From positions 62,001-126,000 of the forward strand of contig NVVJ01000001.1 of assembly GCA_002402175.1 (NCBI GenBank): a stretch of DNA of 64,000 nt, written 5' to 3'. Below the pieces are notes generated by a model. It was not told where the DNA came from, did not search any database, and saw only the letters and a list, made by a program, of their open reading frames with translations. A program made the translations under genes and the position numbers. This document shows, one piece after another, positions 18,523 through 28,425 of the stretch (its first letter is position 1; every line of letters starts with the position of its first letter). The DNA is from SAR86 cluster bacterium (GTDB taxonomy: Bacteria > Pseudomonadota > Gammaproteobacteria > Pseudomonadales > Pseudohongiellaceae).

Positions 18523-18990
18523 ATGTTTGGAGTTGAGTGCTTGGAATTGTCTAACGAATTTTTAGATGGCTTTGTGCCGTTTCTTTTCTATTTTGCCCTG
18601 GTGTTGGCCGTTGTGGTCGTCATGCTGGGGTTGTCCCATTTTCTTGGTCAGCGACCACCAGCACATTCCAAAAATTTGCCTTTCGAATCCGGCATCGTCT
18701 CTGTCGGCAGTGCTCAATTTCGTATTTCGGTCCATTTCTATCTGCCTGCCATTCTCTTTATCATTTTCGATCTGGAGGTTGTGTTCCTGTTTGCCTGGGC
18801 GGTTGCTGTTAAGGAAGCTGGTTGGCCCGGTTTTATTGAAATCTCCATATTCGTATTTGTACTTGTAGCCGCCTTGTTCTATCTATGGCGCATAGGTGCG
18901 CTGGATTGGCGAACTCAAACTCAGAAACGGGAGCTAAAAACCCTTGCCGGGCCTGGTGGCGTCACCAATAAAAAGGAATTCAAACTATGA
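18523..18990 (+). CDS. nuoA: NADH-quinone oxidoreductase subunit A
   Basis: First gene of the complex I operon, 155 residues. Three transmembrane helices are seen (about 15-38, 70-95, 100-122). The conserved block [33 protein letters not shown] contains the acidic residues typical of NuoA at the membrane-arm/quinone-site junction. The C-terminus overlaps nuoB by 4 bases. The first few residues are uncertain, since a TTG-led start at 18541 would also fit. Confidence 0.95.
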   Translation: MFGVECLELSNEFLDGFVPFLFYFALVLAVVVVMLGLSHFLGQRPPAHSKNLPFESGIVSVGSAQFRISVHFYLPAILFIIFDLEVVFLFAWAVAVKEAGWPGFIEISIFVFVLVAALFYLWRIGALDWRTQTQKRELKTLAGPGGVTNKKEFKL

Positions 18991-19628
18991 GCTGGGAATT
19001 ACAAAAAGCCGATGAAGCTTCTTCCCCCAGGCCTGGCGGTAGTGCTATGGACGAGTTCATACGCCGCAATGTGGTAATGGCAAACCTTGAAGACATGGTG
19101 TCCTGGGGGCGCAAGAATTCTCTGTGGCCCTTTAATTTCGGGTTGTCTTGCTGCTATGTAGAAATGGCGACTGCATTTACCAGCCGCCATGATTTGGCGA
19201 GATTTGGCGCAGAAGTTATTCGAGGAACTCCCCGGCAGGCTGACCTGATGGTTATTGCTGGCACCGTATTTCGTAAAATGGCACCGGTAGTAAAATTGCT
19301 CCATGACCAGCTATTAGAGCCAAAGTGGGTGATTTCCATGGGTTCCTGTGCCAATTCCGGTGGTATGTACGATATCTACTCGGTTGTGCAGGGCGTGGAC
19401 AAGTTTTTACCCGTTGATGTGTATGTGTCGGGTTGCCCGCCACGTCCAGAAGCGCTGTTGCAGGGTTTAATTCTATTGCAGGAATCCATTGGCAAGCAGC
19501 GAAGGCCAATAAGCTGGGTTATCAACGATCAAGGCATTATCCAGAAAGAAAAGAATACCGTGCAGAGAGAGCTTCGCCATGCTGACAGAATAGCAGCTAC
19601 TGAGCTTAGATCTCCTGATGAAGTTTAA
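18987..19628 (+). CDS. nuoB: NADH-quinone oxidoreductase subunit B
   Basis: Peripheral-arm subunit of 213 residues that holds the terminal [4Fe-4S] cluster N2 next to the quinone site. The ligands are visible: the tandem cysteines in [13 protein letters not shown], a cysteine in [11 protein letters not shown] and another in [15 protein letters not shown]. The N-terminal stretch before the fold (about 30 residues) is ordinary. It overlaps nuoA by 4 bases; a 49-base gap separates it from nuoCD. Confidence 0.97.
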   Translation: MSWELQKADEASSPRPGGSAMDEFIRRNVVMANLEDMVSWGRKNSLWPFNFGLSCCYVEMATAFTSRHDLARFGAEVIRGTPRQADLMVIAGTVFRKMAPVVKLLHDQLLEPKWVISMGSCANSGGMYDIYSVVQGVDKFLPVDVYVSGCPPRPEALLQGLILLQESIGKQRRPISWVINDQGIIQKEKNTVQRELRHADRIAATELRSPDEV

Positions 19629-19677
19629 TGAATACCTATTTATAACAATGATATACGTTTTATAGTTAAAGTAATAA

Positions 19678-21456
19678 ATGAAAATAGCAGAAGACAAATT
19701 AACAGCTGACCACGCAGCCACCGCGCCTTTGCAGCAGCTAGTGCGCGATTTTGGCGATGCAATCCTGGCGCAACAGGAAACATGCGACGGGATACCCACA
19801 GTCTGGGTTGACCGATCGCGCGTTAAAAGCATGCTTCGTGTCTTGCGAGACGAAACCAGCCCTCGTTTTGAAATGCTATTTGATATTACCGCGATAGATG
19901 AGCGCCTTCGATGTCACCGGGAAGGGCAGCCAGACAGTGAATTCACGATGGTTTACCACCTTATGTCATTCAGTGGTAACTGTGATTTTCGCCTTAAAGT
20001 ACCTTTGATGGACAATGATTTAAACACCCCTACCGTAATCGACCTGTGGCCGAGTGCTAATTGGTACGAGCGGGAAGTATGGGACATGTTCGGTATTAAT
20101 ATTGAAGGCCATCCTAATTTGTATCGCATTATGTTGCCGCCAACATGGGAAGGCCATGCACTGCGTAAAGAACATCCGGCTCGGGCTACCGAAATGGAGC
20201 CGTTCTCAATGGATGATGAGCAGCTGGACTATGAACAGGAAGCGCTGAAGTTCAAACCTGAAGAATGGGGCATGAAGCGTGAGTCTGAAAATTCTGAATT
20301 CATGTTTCTGAACCTAGGGCCTAATCACCCAAGCGTACACGGCGCGTTTAGAATCGCGTTGCAGTTAGATGGTGAGATTTTAGTAGATGCGGTACCTGAT
20401 ATTGGCTATCACCACCGTGGCGCTGAAAAAATGGGAGAACGCCAGACCTGGCATACATTCATTCCCTACACTGACCGTATCGATTACCTCGGTGGTGTTC
20501 TAAATAATCTGCCCTATGTAATGGCCGTTGAGAAAATGGCCGGTATAAAAGTGCCGGAACGAGTCAAAGTGATTCGTATTATGTTATCGGAGATGTTTCG
20601 AATTTGTAGCCACCTCCTGTTTTACGGGACATTTGCCCAGGACGTGGGGCAGCTTTCTCCTATCTTTTATATGTTCGTCGAAAGAGAGCGCATATTTAAT
20701 ATTATCGAATCGATATGTGGTGCTCGCATGCATCCGGGTTGGTTTCGAATAGGTGGTGTTGCACAGGATTTACCTAACGGTTGGGAAAAACGCATTGCTG
20801 AGCTTCTGGACTTTATGCCTGCCAGATTAGATGAATACGACACGATGGTAATGAAAAACGGCATTCTAAAAAGAAGAACACAGGGTGTAGGTGTTTACAA
20901 CACCGAAGAAGCATTTGCCTGGGGTGTAACCGGAGCGGGCCTTCGCGCGACAGGGTTTGAATGGGATTTTCGCAAGCAGCGCCCTTATAGCGGCTACGAA
21001 AACTTTGAATTTGATGTGCCAATCGCTATCAATGGAGATAGTTACGATCGCTGTGCTATTCGCGTCGAAGAAATGCGTCAGAGCTTACGCATTATAAAAC
21101 AGTGTCTGGATAATATGCCTTCAGGCGAATACAAGTCTGATCATCCGTTGACAACACCGCCGCGTAAAGAAAACACCATGCAAGACATCGAAACCCTGAT
21201 TAGCCATTTTCTGAGTGTGAGTTGGGGGCCGGTGATACCTGCCAACGAAGTAACAGTTGCGGTAGAGGCTACTAAGGGAATTAATAGTTATTATCTAATA
21301 AGTGATGGCACTACAAATTCCTACCGAACACGAATTCGGACGCCTTCATTCCCTCACTTGCAGATGATTCCCGAAATCTCCAAAGGTTTTATGGTGTCAG
21401 ATTTAATAGCGATTATTGCCAGTATCGATTTTGTTATGGCGGACGTAGACAGATGA
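19678..21456 (+). CDS. nuoCD: NADH-quinone oxidoreductase fused subunits C and D
   Basis: A fusion of NuoC (about residues 1-185) and NuoD (about 205-592), as in enterobacteria and pseudomonads. The NuoC part shows the 30-kDa signature [19 protein letters not shown]. The NuoD part opens with [16 protein letters not shown], carries the quinone-site histidine in this block, and has [19 protein letters not shown] and the C-terminal DFVMADVDR. The protein lines the quinone cavity with NuoB and NuoH. Length 592 matches the family. It overlaps nuoE by 4 bases. Confidence 0.97.
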   Translation: MKIAEDKLTADHAATAPLQQLVRDFGDAILAQQETCDGIPTVWVDRSRVKSMLRVLRDETSPRFEMLFDITAIDERLRCHREGQPDSEFTMVYHLMSFSGNCDFRLKVPLMDNDLNTPTVIDLWPSANWYEREVWDMFGINIEGHPNLYRIMLPPTWEGHALRKEHPARATEMEPFSMDDEQLDYEQEALKFKPEEWGMKRESENSEFMFLNLGPNHPSVHGAFRIALQLDGEILVDAVPDIGYHHRGAEKMGERQTWHTFIPYTDRIDYLGGVLNNLPYVMAVEKMAGIKVPERVKVIRIMLSEMFRICSHLLFYGTFAQDVGQLSPIFYMFVERERIFNIIESICGARMHPGWFRIGGVAQDLPNGWEKRIAELLDFMPARLDEYDTMVMKNGILKRRTQGVGVYNTEEAFAWGVTGAGLRATGFEWDFRKQRPYSGYENFEFDVPIAINGDSYDRCAIRVEEMRQSLRIIKQCLDNMPSGEYKSDHPLTTPPRKENTMQDIETLISHFLSVSWGPVIPANEVTVAVEATKGINSYYLISDGTTNSYRTRIRTPSFPHLQMIPEISKGFMVSDLIAIIASIDFVMADVDR

Positions 21457-21998
21457 GCAATGGCGACGTAAAAATGAGTAATGACATGATAGCCAGCACG
21501 GCCACCAGGCATCGTAAACTTTCGGCAGAAGAGATTGCCGAAATTGAACATGAGATGACTCTGTATCCGGATAAAAAAGCGGTGGGCCTTGAGGCATTAA
21601 AAATTGTGCAGAAATATCAGGGCTGGGTCTCAGACGAAAGTCTGCTTGGAATATCTAAATATCTGGGTATCCCTGCTAGTGACCTTGAAGGCGTGGCGAC
21701 TTTTTTCAATCTGGTGTATCGAGAGCCAGTTGGTAAGAACGTAATCCTGTTTTGCGATAGCGTTAGTTGCTGGATTATGGGGTGTGAAGGCATTAAAAAA
21801 CACATCAAAGACACGCTGGATATTAATTACGGAGAAACCACTAAAGACGGCGACTTCACTTTGATTCCTGTTCCCTGTCTTGGTGATTGTGATCGGGCGC
21901 CGGTAATGATGGTTGGCCCAGACTTACATCGAAACTTGACGCCTGGAGCAATAGACAAAATTATTTTGGATTACAGTAAAAGTAAATCAGCGGAATAA
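21453..21998 (+). CDS. nuoE: NADH-quinone oxidoreductase subunit E
   Basis: A 181-residue thioredoxin-fold subunit of the NADH dehydrogenase module with the [2Fe-2S] cluster N1a. Cysteines in [11 protein letters not shown] and [10 protein letters not shown] provide the CxxxxC and CxxxC ligand pairs. The helical N-terminal domain (about 20-80) carries [19 protein letters not shown] 21453 overlaps the nuoCD stop by 4 bases; ATG 21474 is an alternative start that would shorten the N-terminus by seven residues. Only 3 bases separate it from nuoF. Confidence 0.96.
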   Translation: MSNGDVKMSNDMIASTATRHRKLSAEEIAEIEHEMTLYPDKKAVGLEALKIVQKYQGWVSDESLLGISKYLGIPASDLEGVATFFNLVYREPVGKNVILFCDSVSCWIMGCEGIKKHIKDTLDINYGETTKDGDFTLIPVPCLGDCDRAPVMMVGPDLHRNLTPGAIDKIILDYSKSKSAE

Positions 21999-22001
21999 AT
22001 A

Positions 22002-23282
22002 GTGGTAAATAATCCTTTAACCAAGAATATCGATATGACGCGACCTCCAATGGACATCGCGGCGTATGAAGCGAACGACGGCTATCAAAGCATAAAGGCA
22101 ATTGCTAAAGGCTTGAGCTCCGATGATGTCCTGCAACAGGTAAAAGACTCTGGGCTTAAGGGACGAGGCGGCGCAGGTTTTCCAACAGGACTTAAATGGA
22201 GCTTTGTGCCAAGAGGGGATGATTCTCCCAAACAGAAGTATCTGGTAGTCAACGCTGATGAAATGGAACCTGGCACCTTTAAAGACAGGTTGCTTATGGA
22301 AGGTGATCCACACCTGATGATAGAAGGCATGATCATCGCCGCGTATGCGATTCATGCCAGTAAAGCCTATATATTTTTGCGTGGCGAATACATTGTCTCG
22401 CAACAGGTTTTAACGCGGGCAATCGCTGAAGCAGAAGAGCGTGGTTACCTTGGTAAAAATATACTTAATACGGGTTTCGACCTTGATATTGTCGTGCATA
22501 CAAGTGCCGGACGCTATATCTGCGGTGAAGAAACCGCTTTGCTCAATGCTCTGGAAGGCAAACGAGCGAACCCGAGAGCGAAGCCACCTTTTCCACAGGT
22601 AAGTGGATTGTGGGGCAAGCCAACAATTGTTAATAACGTAGAAACCATCTGCAACCTCCCTGGGATTATCACTTACGGAGTTGACTGGTATCACGGTTTA
22701 ACCAAAGGTAATGATCATGGCACCAAGTTGTTTGGTGTTAGTGGCAAGGTAAAAACTCCAGGCTGCTGGGAATTACCACTAGGACTTCCTATTCGTGAAT
22801 TGCTGGAAGACTATGCCGGTGGAATGCAGGACGGACTGGAGTTGCGTGCATTCCTACCTGGCGGTGGATCGACAGATTTTATGTTGCCCCAGCACTTAGA
22901 TGTCACACTTGATTATGACGAAATAGCCAAGGTGGGTAGCCGTCTGGCGACTGGAACCATGATCGTTCTGGATAACAAAACCTGTCCAGTAGGAATGGTT
23001 GGTAATTTGATGAGATTCTTTGCTCATGAGTCCTGTGGATTTTGCACGCCATGTCGTGACGGCTTGCCATGGGTAGATGAGATATTCAATGAGTTTGAAA
23101 ATGGGCGTGGAAACGAGAAAGATTTACAGATTCTACATGATCATGTGACTTATTTGGGGCCAGGACGCACTTTTTGTGCTCTTGCACCCGGTGCAACAGC
23201 ACCTTTAGGTAGTGGGCTCAAATATTTCAAAGAAGATTTCGATCGACATATAAAGGAAAAGTGCTGCCCTTACAAACACTAA
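22002..23282 (+). CDS. nuoF: NADH-quinone oxidoreductase subunit F
   Basis: The 426-residue flavoprotein subunit where NADH is oxidised. Seen: the glycine-rich stretch KGRGGAGFPTGLKWSFVP for FMN/NADH binding, NADEMEPGTFKDR, the YICGEETALLNALEGKR block, and the N3 [4Fe-4S] ligands in ESCGFCTPCRDGL with a fourth cysteine about 40 residues on (RTFCALAPGA). It starts at GTG 22002. The gene order E-F-G is standard. Confidence 0.97.
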   Translation: MVNNPLTKNIDMTRPPMDIAAYEANDGYQSIKAIAKGLSSDDVLQQVKDSGLKGRGGAGFPTGLKWSFVPRGDDSPKQKYLVVNADEMEPGTFKDRLLMEGDPHLMIEGMIIAAYAIHASKAYIFLRGEYIVSQQVLTRAIAEAEERGYLGKNILNTGFDLDIVVHTSAGRYICGEETALLNALEGKRANPRAKPPFPQVSGLWGKPTIVNNVETICNLPGIITYGVDWYHGLTKGNDHGTKLFGVSGKVKTPGCWELPLGLPIRELLEDYAGGMQDGLELRAFLPGGGSTDFMLPQHLDVTLDYDEIAKVGSRLATGTMIVLDNKTCPVGMVGNLMRFFAHESCGFCTPCRDGLPWVDEIFNEFENGRGNEKDLQILHDHVTYLGPGRTFCALAPGATAPLGSGLKYFKEDFDRHIKEKCCPYKH

Positions 23283-23328
23283 ATATATAGTAGGGGCTGC
23301 TTGCAGAATGAAAAGGTTGGAGTATTAG

Positions 23329-26055
23329 ATGGCTAAAATTGTTATAGACGGGGTGACTTACGACGTAAATCCCGATAACAATCTGTTGCAGGAATGCCTG
23401 TCGCAGGGCCTTGACCTGCCATATTTTTGCTGGCACCCGTGCATGGGCTCTGTTGGGGCATGTAGACAATGTGCTGTGAAACAATATCGCGATGCTGACG
23501 ATAAAGAAGGCATGCTGGTTATGGCATGTATGACCCCTGCATCTGAAGGCTCCATTATTTCTATTGAAGACGAGCAGGCAAAGTCCCTTCGTGCCAGCGT
23601 AATCGAAAGCCTGATGATTAGTCATCCTCACGATTGTCCAGTTTGCGAAGAAGGGGGCGAGTGTCACCTTCAAGATATGACATTAATGTCAGGGCACAAT
23701 TATCGCCGCTACGACAAAAAGAAAGTCACTCATAATAATCAGTATCTCGGGCCTTTTATTAATCACGAGATGAACCGCTGCATTACCTGTTATCGCTGCG
23801 TACGGTATTACGACGACTATGCCGGCGGCACTGACCTTTCTGCACAGGCATCTCATCATCATGTGTATTTTGGTCGGCATGAAGAAGGAGTGTTGGAAAG
23901 TGAATTTAGCGGCAATTTAGTAGAGGTTTGCCCAACAGGTGTTTTCACTGATAAAGCATTCAGTGAGCACTACACTCGAAAATGGGATTTACAAACAGCC
24001 CCATCTATTTGTACAGGTTGTTCGGTGGGTTGCAATATAACGCCGGGTGAGCGCTATGGCACCTTAAGAAGGGTAGTGAATCGTTATAACAGTGAAGTAA
24101 ATGGGTATTTTCTGTGTGACCGTGGGCGCTTCGGTTTTGAATACGTAAACAATACAGATCGTTTGCGCGATGCAGTTAAGCAAGGTGGCGGCTCATCAGA
24201 AAAACTGAGTACAGAACAAGTTGCCACAGTAATAGATGAATTCAAATCTGCCTCAACAATCGGTTTTGGTTCTCCTCGAGCTAGCAATGAGTCGAATTTT
24301 GCTCTGCGCTGTCTGGTTGGTGAGGAGAATTTCTACGCGGGATATTCAGATTCAGAGCATGAAGCTACACAGCTTATTGTGCAGTTGGCAAAGGACAAGG
24401 CATTTAATAGTCCCAGCATTCGCGAGATTGAAAAAGCAGATGCCATTCTGATTTTGGGAGAGGACGTAACCAATGTAGCGCCAAGAATAGCGCTGGCATT
24501 AAGGCAGTCGGTTCGTAATAAAGCTCGAGAGCTGGCGAGTGCCAGTCGTATACCTCAGTGGCAGGATGCTGCCGTACGTGAGCTTGCTCAGCATGAGCGA
24601 AGCCCCTTAAGCATTCTTAGTACCTACGTTAGCCGACTTGATGATGTAGCATCCGATAAGGTCATTGATACGTTACCAAATCTGGCGAGTATGGCATTCG
24701 CATTGGCTAATGCCATTTCAGATAAGTCTCCGAATTCGACTTCTCCAGCAGATGAATATAAAGGCGTGATAGCAAAAATAGCTGAGCAACTGCAAAAGGC
24801 AAAGCGACCTCTAATTATTGCCGGCAGCACCTCTGGCAACCTGGATTTAATAAAAGCCGCGGCTAATATTGCGCGCGGGCTTAATCAGCAACGATCTGAA
24901 CCTATCGACTTGTGTCTTTTAGTGCCCGAGGTGAATAGTATCGGTATGGGCCTGTTGGTAAACGCCGACAACAGTTTGCAGGCGGGGCTTGCCAGATTAG
25001 ACGGCGGCTCTGCTACTCGAGCTATCGTATTAGAGAATGATCTGTTTCGACGAGCACCTAAAACTGTAGTCGATAATGCCTTAACCAAGGCAGAGAAAGT
25101 ATTAGTGCTGGATCAATTCAGTACCGCCACTTCAGATAAAGCAGACTATCTGTTTCCTGCTACGGCATTTTCGGAACACGAAGCAACTTATATTAATTAC
25201 GAGGGCAGGGCGCAGCTAAGTTTTCAGGTTCATCAATGTGCAACAGGAGCAATGCCATCATGGCGTTGGTTTGGTGAAGCTACTGACATTGAAAGCCTGA
25301 TCAATCGTTGCACTAATGAGGCGCAAGGCTTCGACAAACTAGCCCGCCTGTTGCCAGACAAAGGCAGCTTTATAGCAGGTATGAAAATACCGCGTCAGTC
25401 TCATCGCTATAGTGGGCGTACGGCTATGCGAGCGAACCTTTCGGTGCATGAACCAAAGCAACCTCAGGATGATGAATCAGTTATGTCATTTTCGATGGAA
25501 GGCATTTCATCGCAAAAAGACGCTAGTCTTATGGCCTCAGCCTGGGCGCCGAGATGGAACTCCAATCAATCCATCAGTAAATTTCAGGACGAAGTAAACG
25601 GTGAGCTGAAACAGGCGCATCCAGGAAGTTTGCTAATCGAAAGAGATATAGAAACGTCTTCTTATTTCGAGCCTTCGAGTAATGCTGAATCTTCTGAAAA
25701 CGGCCTGCATGTGTCGCTGGCTTATCAGATTTTTGGCAGCGATGAATTAAGTGCCAGATCAAGCTCTATACAACAACGTATGACTGATCCCTATATAGGT
25801 TTATCTCCAGACGATGCAGAAGCTAAGGGCTTCAAACACGGTGACAGTGTGAGTTTGGGTGCGACTGACTCGACGGCTATTGTATGTATCAGAACATCAA
25901 TTAAACCGGGTAGCGTTGTGATTTACTGCGGCAACAGCGAGATTAATGCTGCTGAACTGCCTTCACAGATCGAAATCAGCCTCAATGAACAGGCTGAGGT
26001 ACTGCGTGGCATTAAAGGGCTAATAGTAAGTGACCTGTTGGAAGAGGAATACTAA
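23329..26055 (+). CDS. nuoG: NADH-quinone oxidoreductase subunit G
   Basis: The largest peripheral-arm subunit, 908 residues as in E. coli. The N-terminal region has the [2Fe-2S] N1b ligands (PYFCWHPCMGSVGACRQC), the His-Cys N5 motif HDCPVCEEGGEC, and the N4 motif CITCYRCVRYY with EVCPTG. A further motif CTGCSVGCNITPG with a later Cys (YFLCDRGRFG) matches the off-path N7 cluster found in only some bacteria. The rest is a molybdopterin-oxidoreductase-like domain that has lost its cofactor in this family. The C-terminal third is weakly conserved. It ends 3 bases before nuoH. Confidence 0.97.
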   Translation: MAKIVIDGVTYDVNPDNNLLQECLSQGLDLPYFCWHPCMGSVGACRQCAVKQYRDADDKEGMLVMACMTPASEGSIISIEDEQAKSLRASVIESLMISHPHDCPVCEEGGECHLQDMTLMSGHNYRRYDKKKVTHNNQYLGPFINHEMNRCITCYRCVRYYDDYAGGTDLSAQASHHHVYFGRHEEGVLESEFSGNLVEVCPTGVFTDKAFSEHYTRKWDLQTAPSICTGCSVGCNITPGERYGTLRRVVNRYNSEVNGYFLCDRGRFGFEYVNNTDRLRDAVKQGGGSSEKLSTEQVATVIDEFKSASTIGFGSPRASNESNFALRCLVGEENFYAGYSDSEHEATQLIVQLAKDKAFNSPSIREIEKADAILILGEDVTNVAPRIALALRQSVRNKARELASASRIPQWQDAAVRELAQHERSPLSILSTYVSRLDDVASDKVIDTLPNLASMAFALANAISDKSPNSTSPADEYKGVIAKIAEQLQKAKRPLIIAGSTSGNLDLIKAAANIARGLNQQRSEPIDLCLLVPEVNSIGMGLLVNADNSLQAGLARLDGGSATRAIVLENDLFRRAPKTVVDNALTKAEKVLVLDQFSTATSDKADYLFPATAFSEHEATYINYEGRAQLSFQVHQCATGAMPSWRWFGEATDIESLINRCTNEAQGFDKLARLLPDKGSFIAGMKIPRQSHRYSGRTAMRANLSVHEPKQPQDDESVMSFSMEGISSQKDASLMASAWAPRWNSNQSISKFQDEVNGELKQAHPGSLLIERDIETSSYFEPSSNAESSENGLHVSLAYQIFGSDELSARSSSIQQRMTDPYIGLSPDDAEAKGFKHGDSVSLGATDSTAIVCIRTSIKPGSVVIYCGNSEINAAELPSQIEISLNEQAEVLRGIKGLIVSDLLEEEY

Positions 26056-26058
26056 ATC

Positions 26059-27015
26059 ATGACTTTCGAAGTTGGATCTGGTTTAAGCATAGGAGCGATA
26101 TTGGTAACTGTCATTATAGTCGCCGCCATGCTTATCTGGGTGGAGCGGCGGTTGTTGAGTTTGTGGCAGGAAAGATTAGGGCCCAATCGCGTTGGGTATT
26201 TTGGCTTGCTGCAAGTCGTGGCGGACATGATAAAGATATTTACCAAAGAAGACTGGATACCTCCATTTGCTGACAAGTTCAGTTTCGTTTTAGCCCCTGG
26301 GATTATCATGGGCGTTATATTACTGAGCTTTAGTGTGATCCCATTTGCTCCTGGAGTGGGAGTTGTGGATTCAAATATTGGTGTGTTGTTTATATTGGCG
26401 ATGGCGTCGCTAGGTGCGTACAGCGTCATGCTTGGTGGCCTTTCCTCAAATAATAAATATGCACTGCTCGGCGCTTTGAGAGCTACCGCGCAAATGATCA
26501 GCTACGAAGTATTCATGGGTATATCTATGCTGGGTGTAGTGGCGCTGACAGGTAGTTTTAACCTTAGAGAGATTGTATTGGCACAGTCTGATGGCTGGTA
26601 TGTGATACCTCAATTTGTCGGCTTTGTGATATTCCTGATTGCGGGTATTGCCGAAAGCCATCGCCTGCCTTTTGATATCCCAGAAGCCGAGCAGGAAATA
26701 TGTTCTGGCTACCACACAGAGTATTCTGGTATGAAATTCGGCATGTTTTTCGTCGGCGAGTATTTGGGGTTGGTACTAATTGCTTCACTCATTACAGTTT
26801 TGTTTTTCGGTGGCTGGCTTGGTCCGGCATTCTTGCCACCTATTGTTTGGTTTTCTATCAAGGTGTTTGGGTTTATCGCATTCTTTATTCTACTAAGAGC
26901 AGCGGTTCCGCGCCCAAGATATGACCAGCTAATGAGTTATGGCTGGTTGTTTTTATTACCTGTGTCACTGATTAATTTATTAGTAACTGGCGCAATTATT
27001 TTGAGTATTCAGTAA
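26059..27015 (+). CDS. nuoH: NADH-quinone oxidoreductase subunit H
   Basis: A membrane subunit of 318 residues with about eight helices, joining the two arms and forming part of the quinone cavity. Conserved loops are seen: [34 protein letters not shown], and the acidic loop [20 protein letters not shown] that is the family signature. The length is normal. A 24-base gap containing a ribosome site separates it from nuoI. Confidence 0.97.
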   Translation: MTFEVGSGLSIGAILVTVIIVAAMLIWVERRLLSLWQERLGPNRVGYFGLLQVVADMIKIFTKEDWIPPFADKFSFVLAPGIIMGVILLSFSVIPFAPGVGVVDSNIGVLFILAMASLGAYSVMLGGLSSNNKYALLGALRATAQMISYEVFMGISMLGVVALTGSFNLREIVLAQSDGWYVIPQFVGFVIFLIAGIAESHRLPFDIPEAEQEICSGYHTEYSGMKFGMFFVGEYLGLVLIASLITVLFFGGWLGPAFLPPIVWFSIKVFGFIAFFILLRAAVPRPRYDQLMSYGWLFLLPVSLINLLVTGAIILSIQ

Positions 27016-27039
27016 TGCAGATTTTATCTGGAGACAGCT

Positions 27040-27579
27040 ATGTATAACCTGATCAAAGACACACTGATCAGTCAGGTCGTGACACTTTGGCAAGTGATGA
27101 TGCACATGTTTGTCAAAGCGGACACCGTAGAGTATCCAGAAGAGATGCCCTATATGTTTCCGCGCTGGCGTGGGCGCATTATTCTTAGTCGCGATCCAGA
27201 CGGTGAAGAGCGCTGTGTTGCCTGTAATTTATGTGCCGTTGCCTGCCCTGTTGATTGCATTGCGCTGCAAAAGACCGAAGATGAAGAAGGGCGCTGGTAT
27301 CCAGAATTTTTTCGTATAAATTTTTCACGTTGCATCATGTGTGGATTTTGCGAAGAAGCCTGCCCAACCAACGCCATTCAGCTAACCCCAGACTTCGAAA
27401 TGGCTGAATATGTTCGACAAGATATGGTTTGGGAAAAAGAAGATTTGCTTATTAGTGGAACGGGTAAATATCACGACTATAATTTTTATCGAGTGGCCGG
27501 TAAGAAAATTGGCGGCAAGGATAAAGGTGAGGCGTTGAACGAGGCGGTTCCAGTCAATGTCAGGAGCTTACTACCATGA
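27040..27579 (+). CDS. nuoI: NADH-quinone oxidoreductase subunit I
   Basis: A 179-residue ferredoxin-like subunit with two [4Fe-4S] clusters (N6a, N6b). The paired motifs [15 protein letters not shown] and [16 protein letters not shown] each supply three cysteines of one cluster and one of the other. An amphipathic N-terminal helix (about 1-30) lies on the membrane. It links NuoG to NuoB in the electron chain. The stop overlaps nuoJ by 4 bases. Confidence 0.97.
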   Translation: MYNLIKDTLISQVVTLWQVMMHMFVKADTVEYPEEMPYMFPRWRGRIILSRDPDGEERCVACNLCAVACPVDCIALQKTEDEEGRWYPEFFRINFSRCIMCGFCEEACPTNAIQLTPDFEMAEYVRQDMVWEKEDLLISGTGKYHDYNFYRVAGKKIGGKDKGEALNEAVPVNVRSLLP

Positions 27580-28058
27580 TATTACTTTTTTATATTGCCG
27601 GTGCTGTCGCAATAGCCTCAACCGTTTGTGTGATTTTGCAGAGTAATATCGTGCATGCACTGATTTATTTAATTTTGTCACTGCTCGCTGTTGCCGTAGT
27701 TTTCTATGTACTAGGTGCCACCTTTGCCGCCATTCTAGAGGCCATTGTGTATGCAGGGGCGATTATGGTGTTGTTTCTTTTTGTCATTATGATGTTAAAT
27801 CTGGGACAGCGGAGTCAGGATCAGGAGAAAAGCTGGATGGATGCTAAAGCATGGATTGCACCATCTATAATGGCAGCGGTTTTGTTAGCGCAATTTCTCA
27901 ATGTATTAAGTCAATATGATTATGATTTGGTTCCAGCTGAAGTTGGTGTGCTGGAAGTGAGCGCTCTACTTTTTGGACCTTATGTGCTGGCGGTAGAGTT
28001 GGCTTCGATTTTATTATTGGCGGGCCTAGTATCGGCCTATCACCTTGCGAAAAAATAA
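27576..28058 (+). CDS. nuoJ: NADH-quinone oxidoreductase subunit J
   Basis: A membrane-arm subunit of 160 residues with five helices. The conserved segment [24 protein letters not shown] (about 50-73, with the pi-bulge helix residues) is the NuoJ signature. It overlaps nuoI by 4 bases, and 43 bases separate it from nuoK. Confidence 0.96.
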   Translation: MILLFYIAGAVAIASTVCVILQSNIVHALIYLILSLLAVAVVFYVLGATFAAILEAIVYAGAIMVLFLFVIMMLNLGQRSQDQEKSWMDAKAWIAPSIMAAVLLAQFLNVLSQYDYDLVPAEVGVLEVSALLFGPYVLAVELASILLLAGLVSAYHLAKK

Positions 28059-28101
28059 GCAGATGACTAATAACATTACCAGGAATTATTAGAAAACGAT
28101 T

Positions 28102-28410
28102 ATGCAATCTATCCCAATAGAACATGGTTTGATCTTAGCGGCGATTCTATTCGTGCTAGGGCTGATTGGCGTTTTAACCCGGCGCAATATTGTCTTTGTA
28201 TTGATGTCTCTTGAAATAATGCTCAATGCAGGCGGGCTGGCATTTATTGTCGCGTCTTCTCGCTGGGGCCATGCCGACGGCCAAGTGATGTTTCTAATGA
28301 TATTGACTCTGGCTGCTGCAGAAGTCGCTGTCGGACTTGGCTTAATTATTCAAATGTATCGACGATTTCACACGGTTGATCTAAATGTATTTAGCCAAAT
28401 GAAAGGCTAA
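28102..28410 (+). CDS. nuoK: NADH-quinone oxidoreductase subunit K
   Basis: A small antiporter-like membrane subunit of 102 residues with three helices. The conserved glutamates of the proton path are in [16 protein letters not shown] and in the helix [14 protein letters not shown]. The length is exactly in the family range. It is preceded by an A/T-rich 43-base gap. Confidence 0.96.
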   Translation: MQSIPIEHGLILAAILFVLGLIGVLTRRNIVFVLMSLEIMLNAGGLAFIVASSRWGHADGQVMFLMILTLAAAEVAVGLGLIIQMYRRFHTVDLNVFSQMKG

Positions 28411-28425
28411 AAATAGGAAAGTAGA

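Noticed and set aside
19678-21456. Fusion of nuoC and nuoD
   Set aside because: A fixed feature in many gammaproteobacteria, not a new event.
24000-24130. Extra [4Fe-4S] cysteine set in NuoG
   Set aside because: It matches cluster N7, already known in E. coli-type NuoG.
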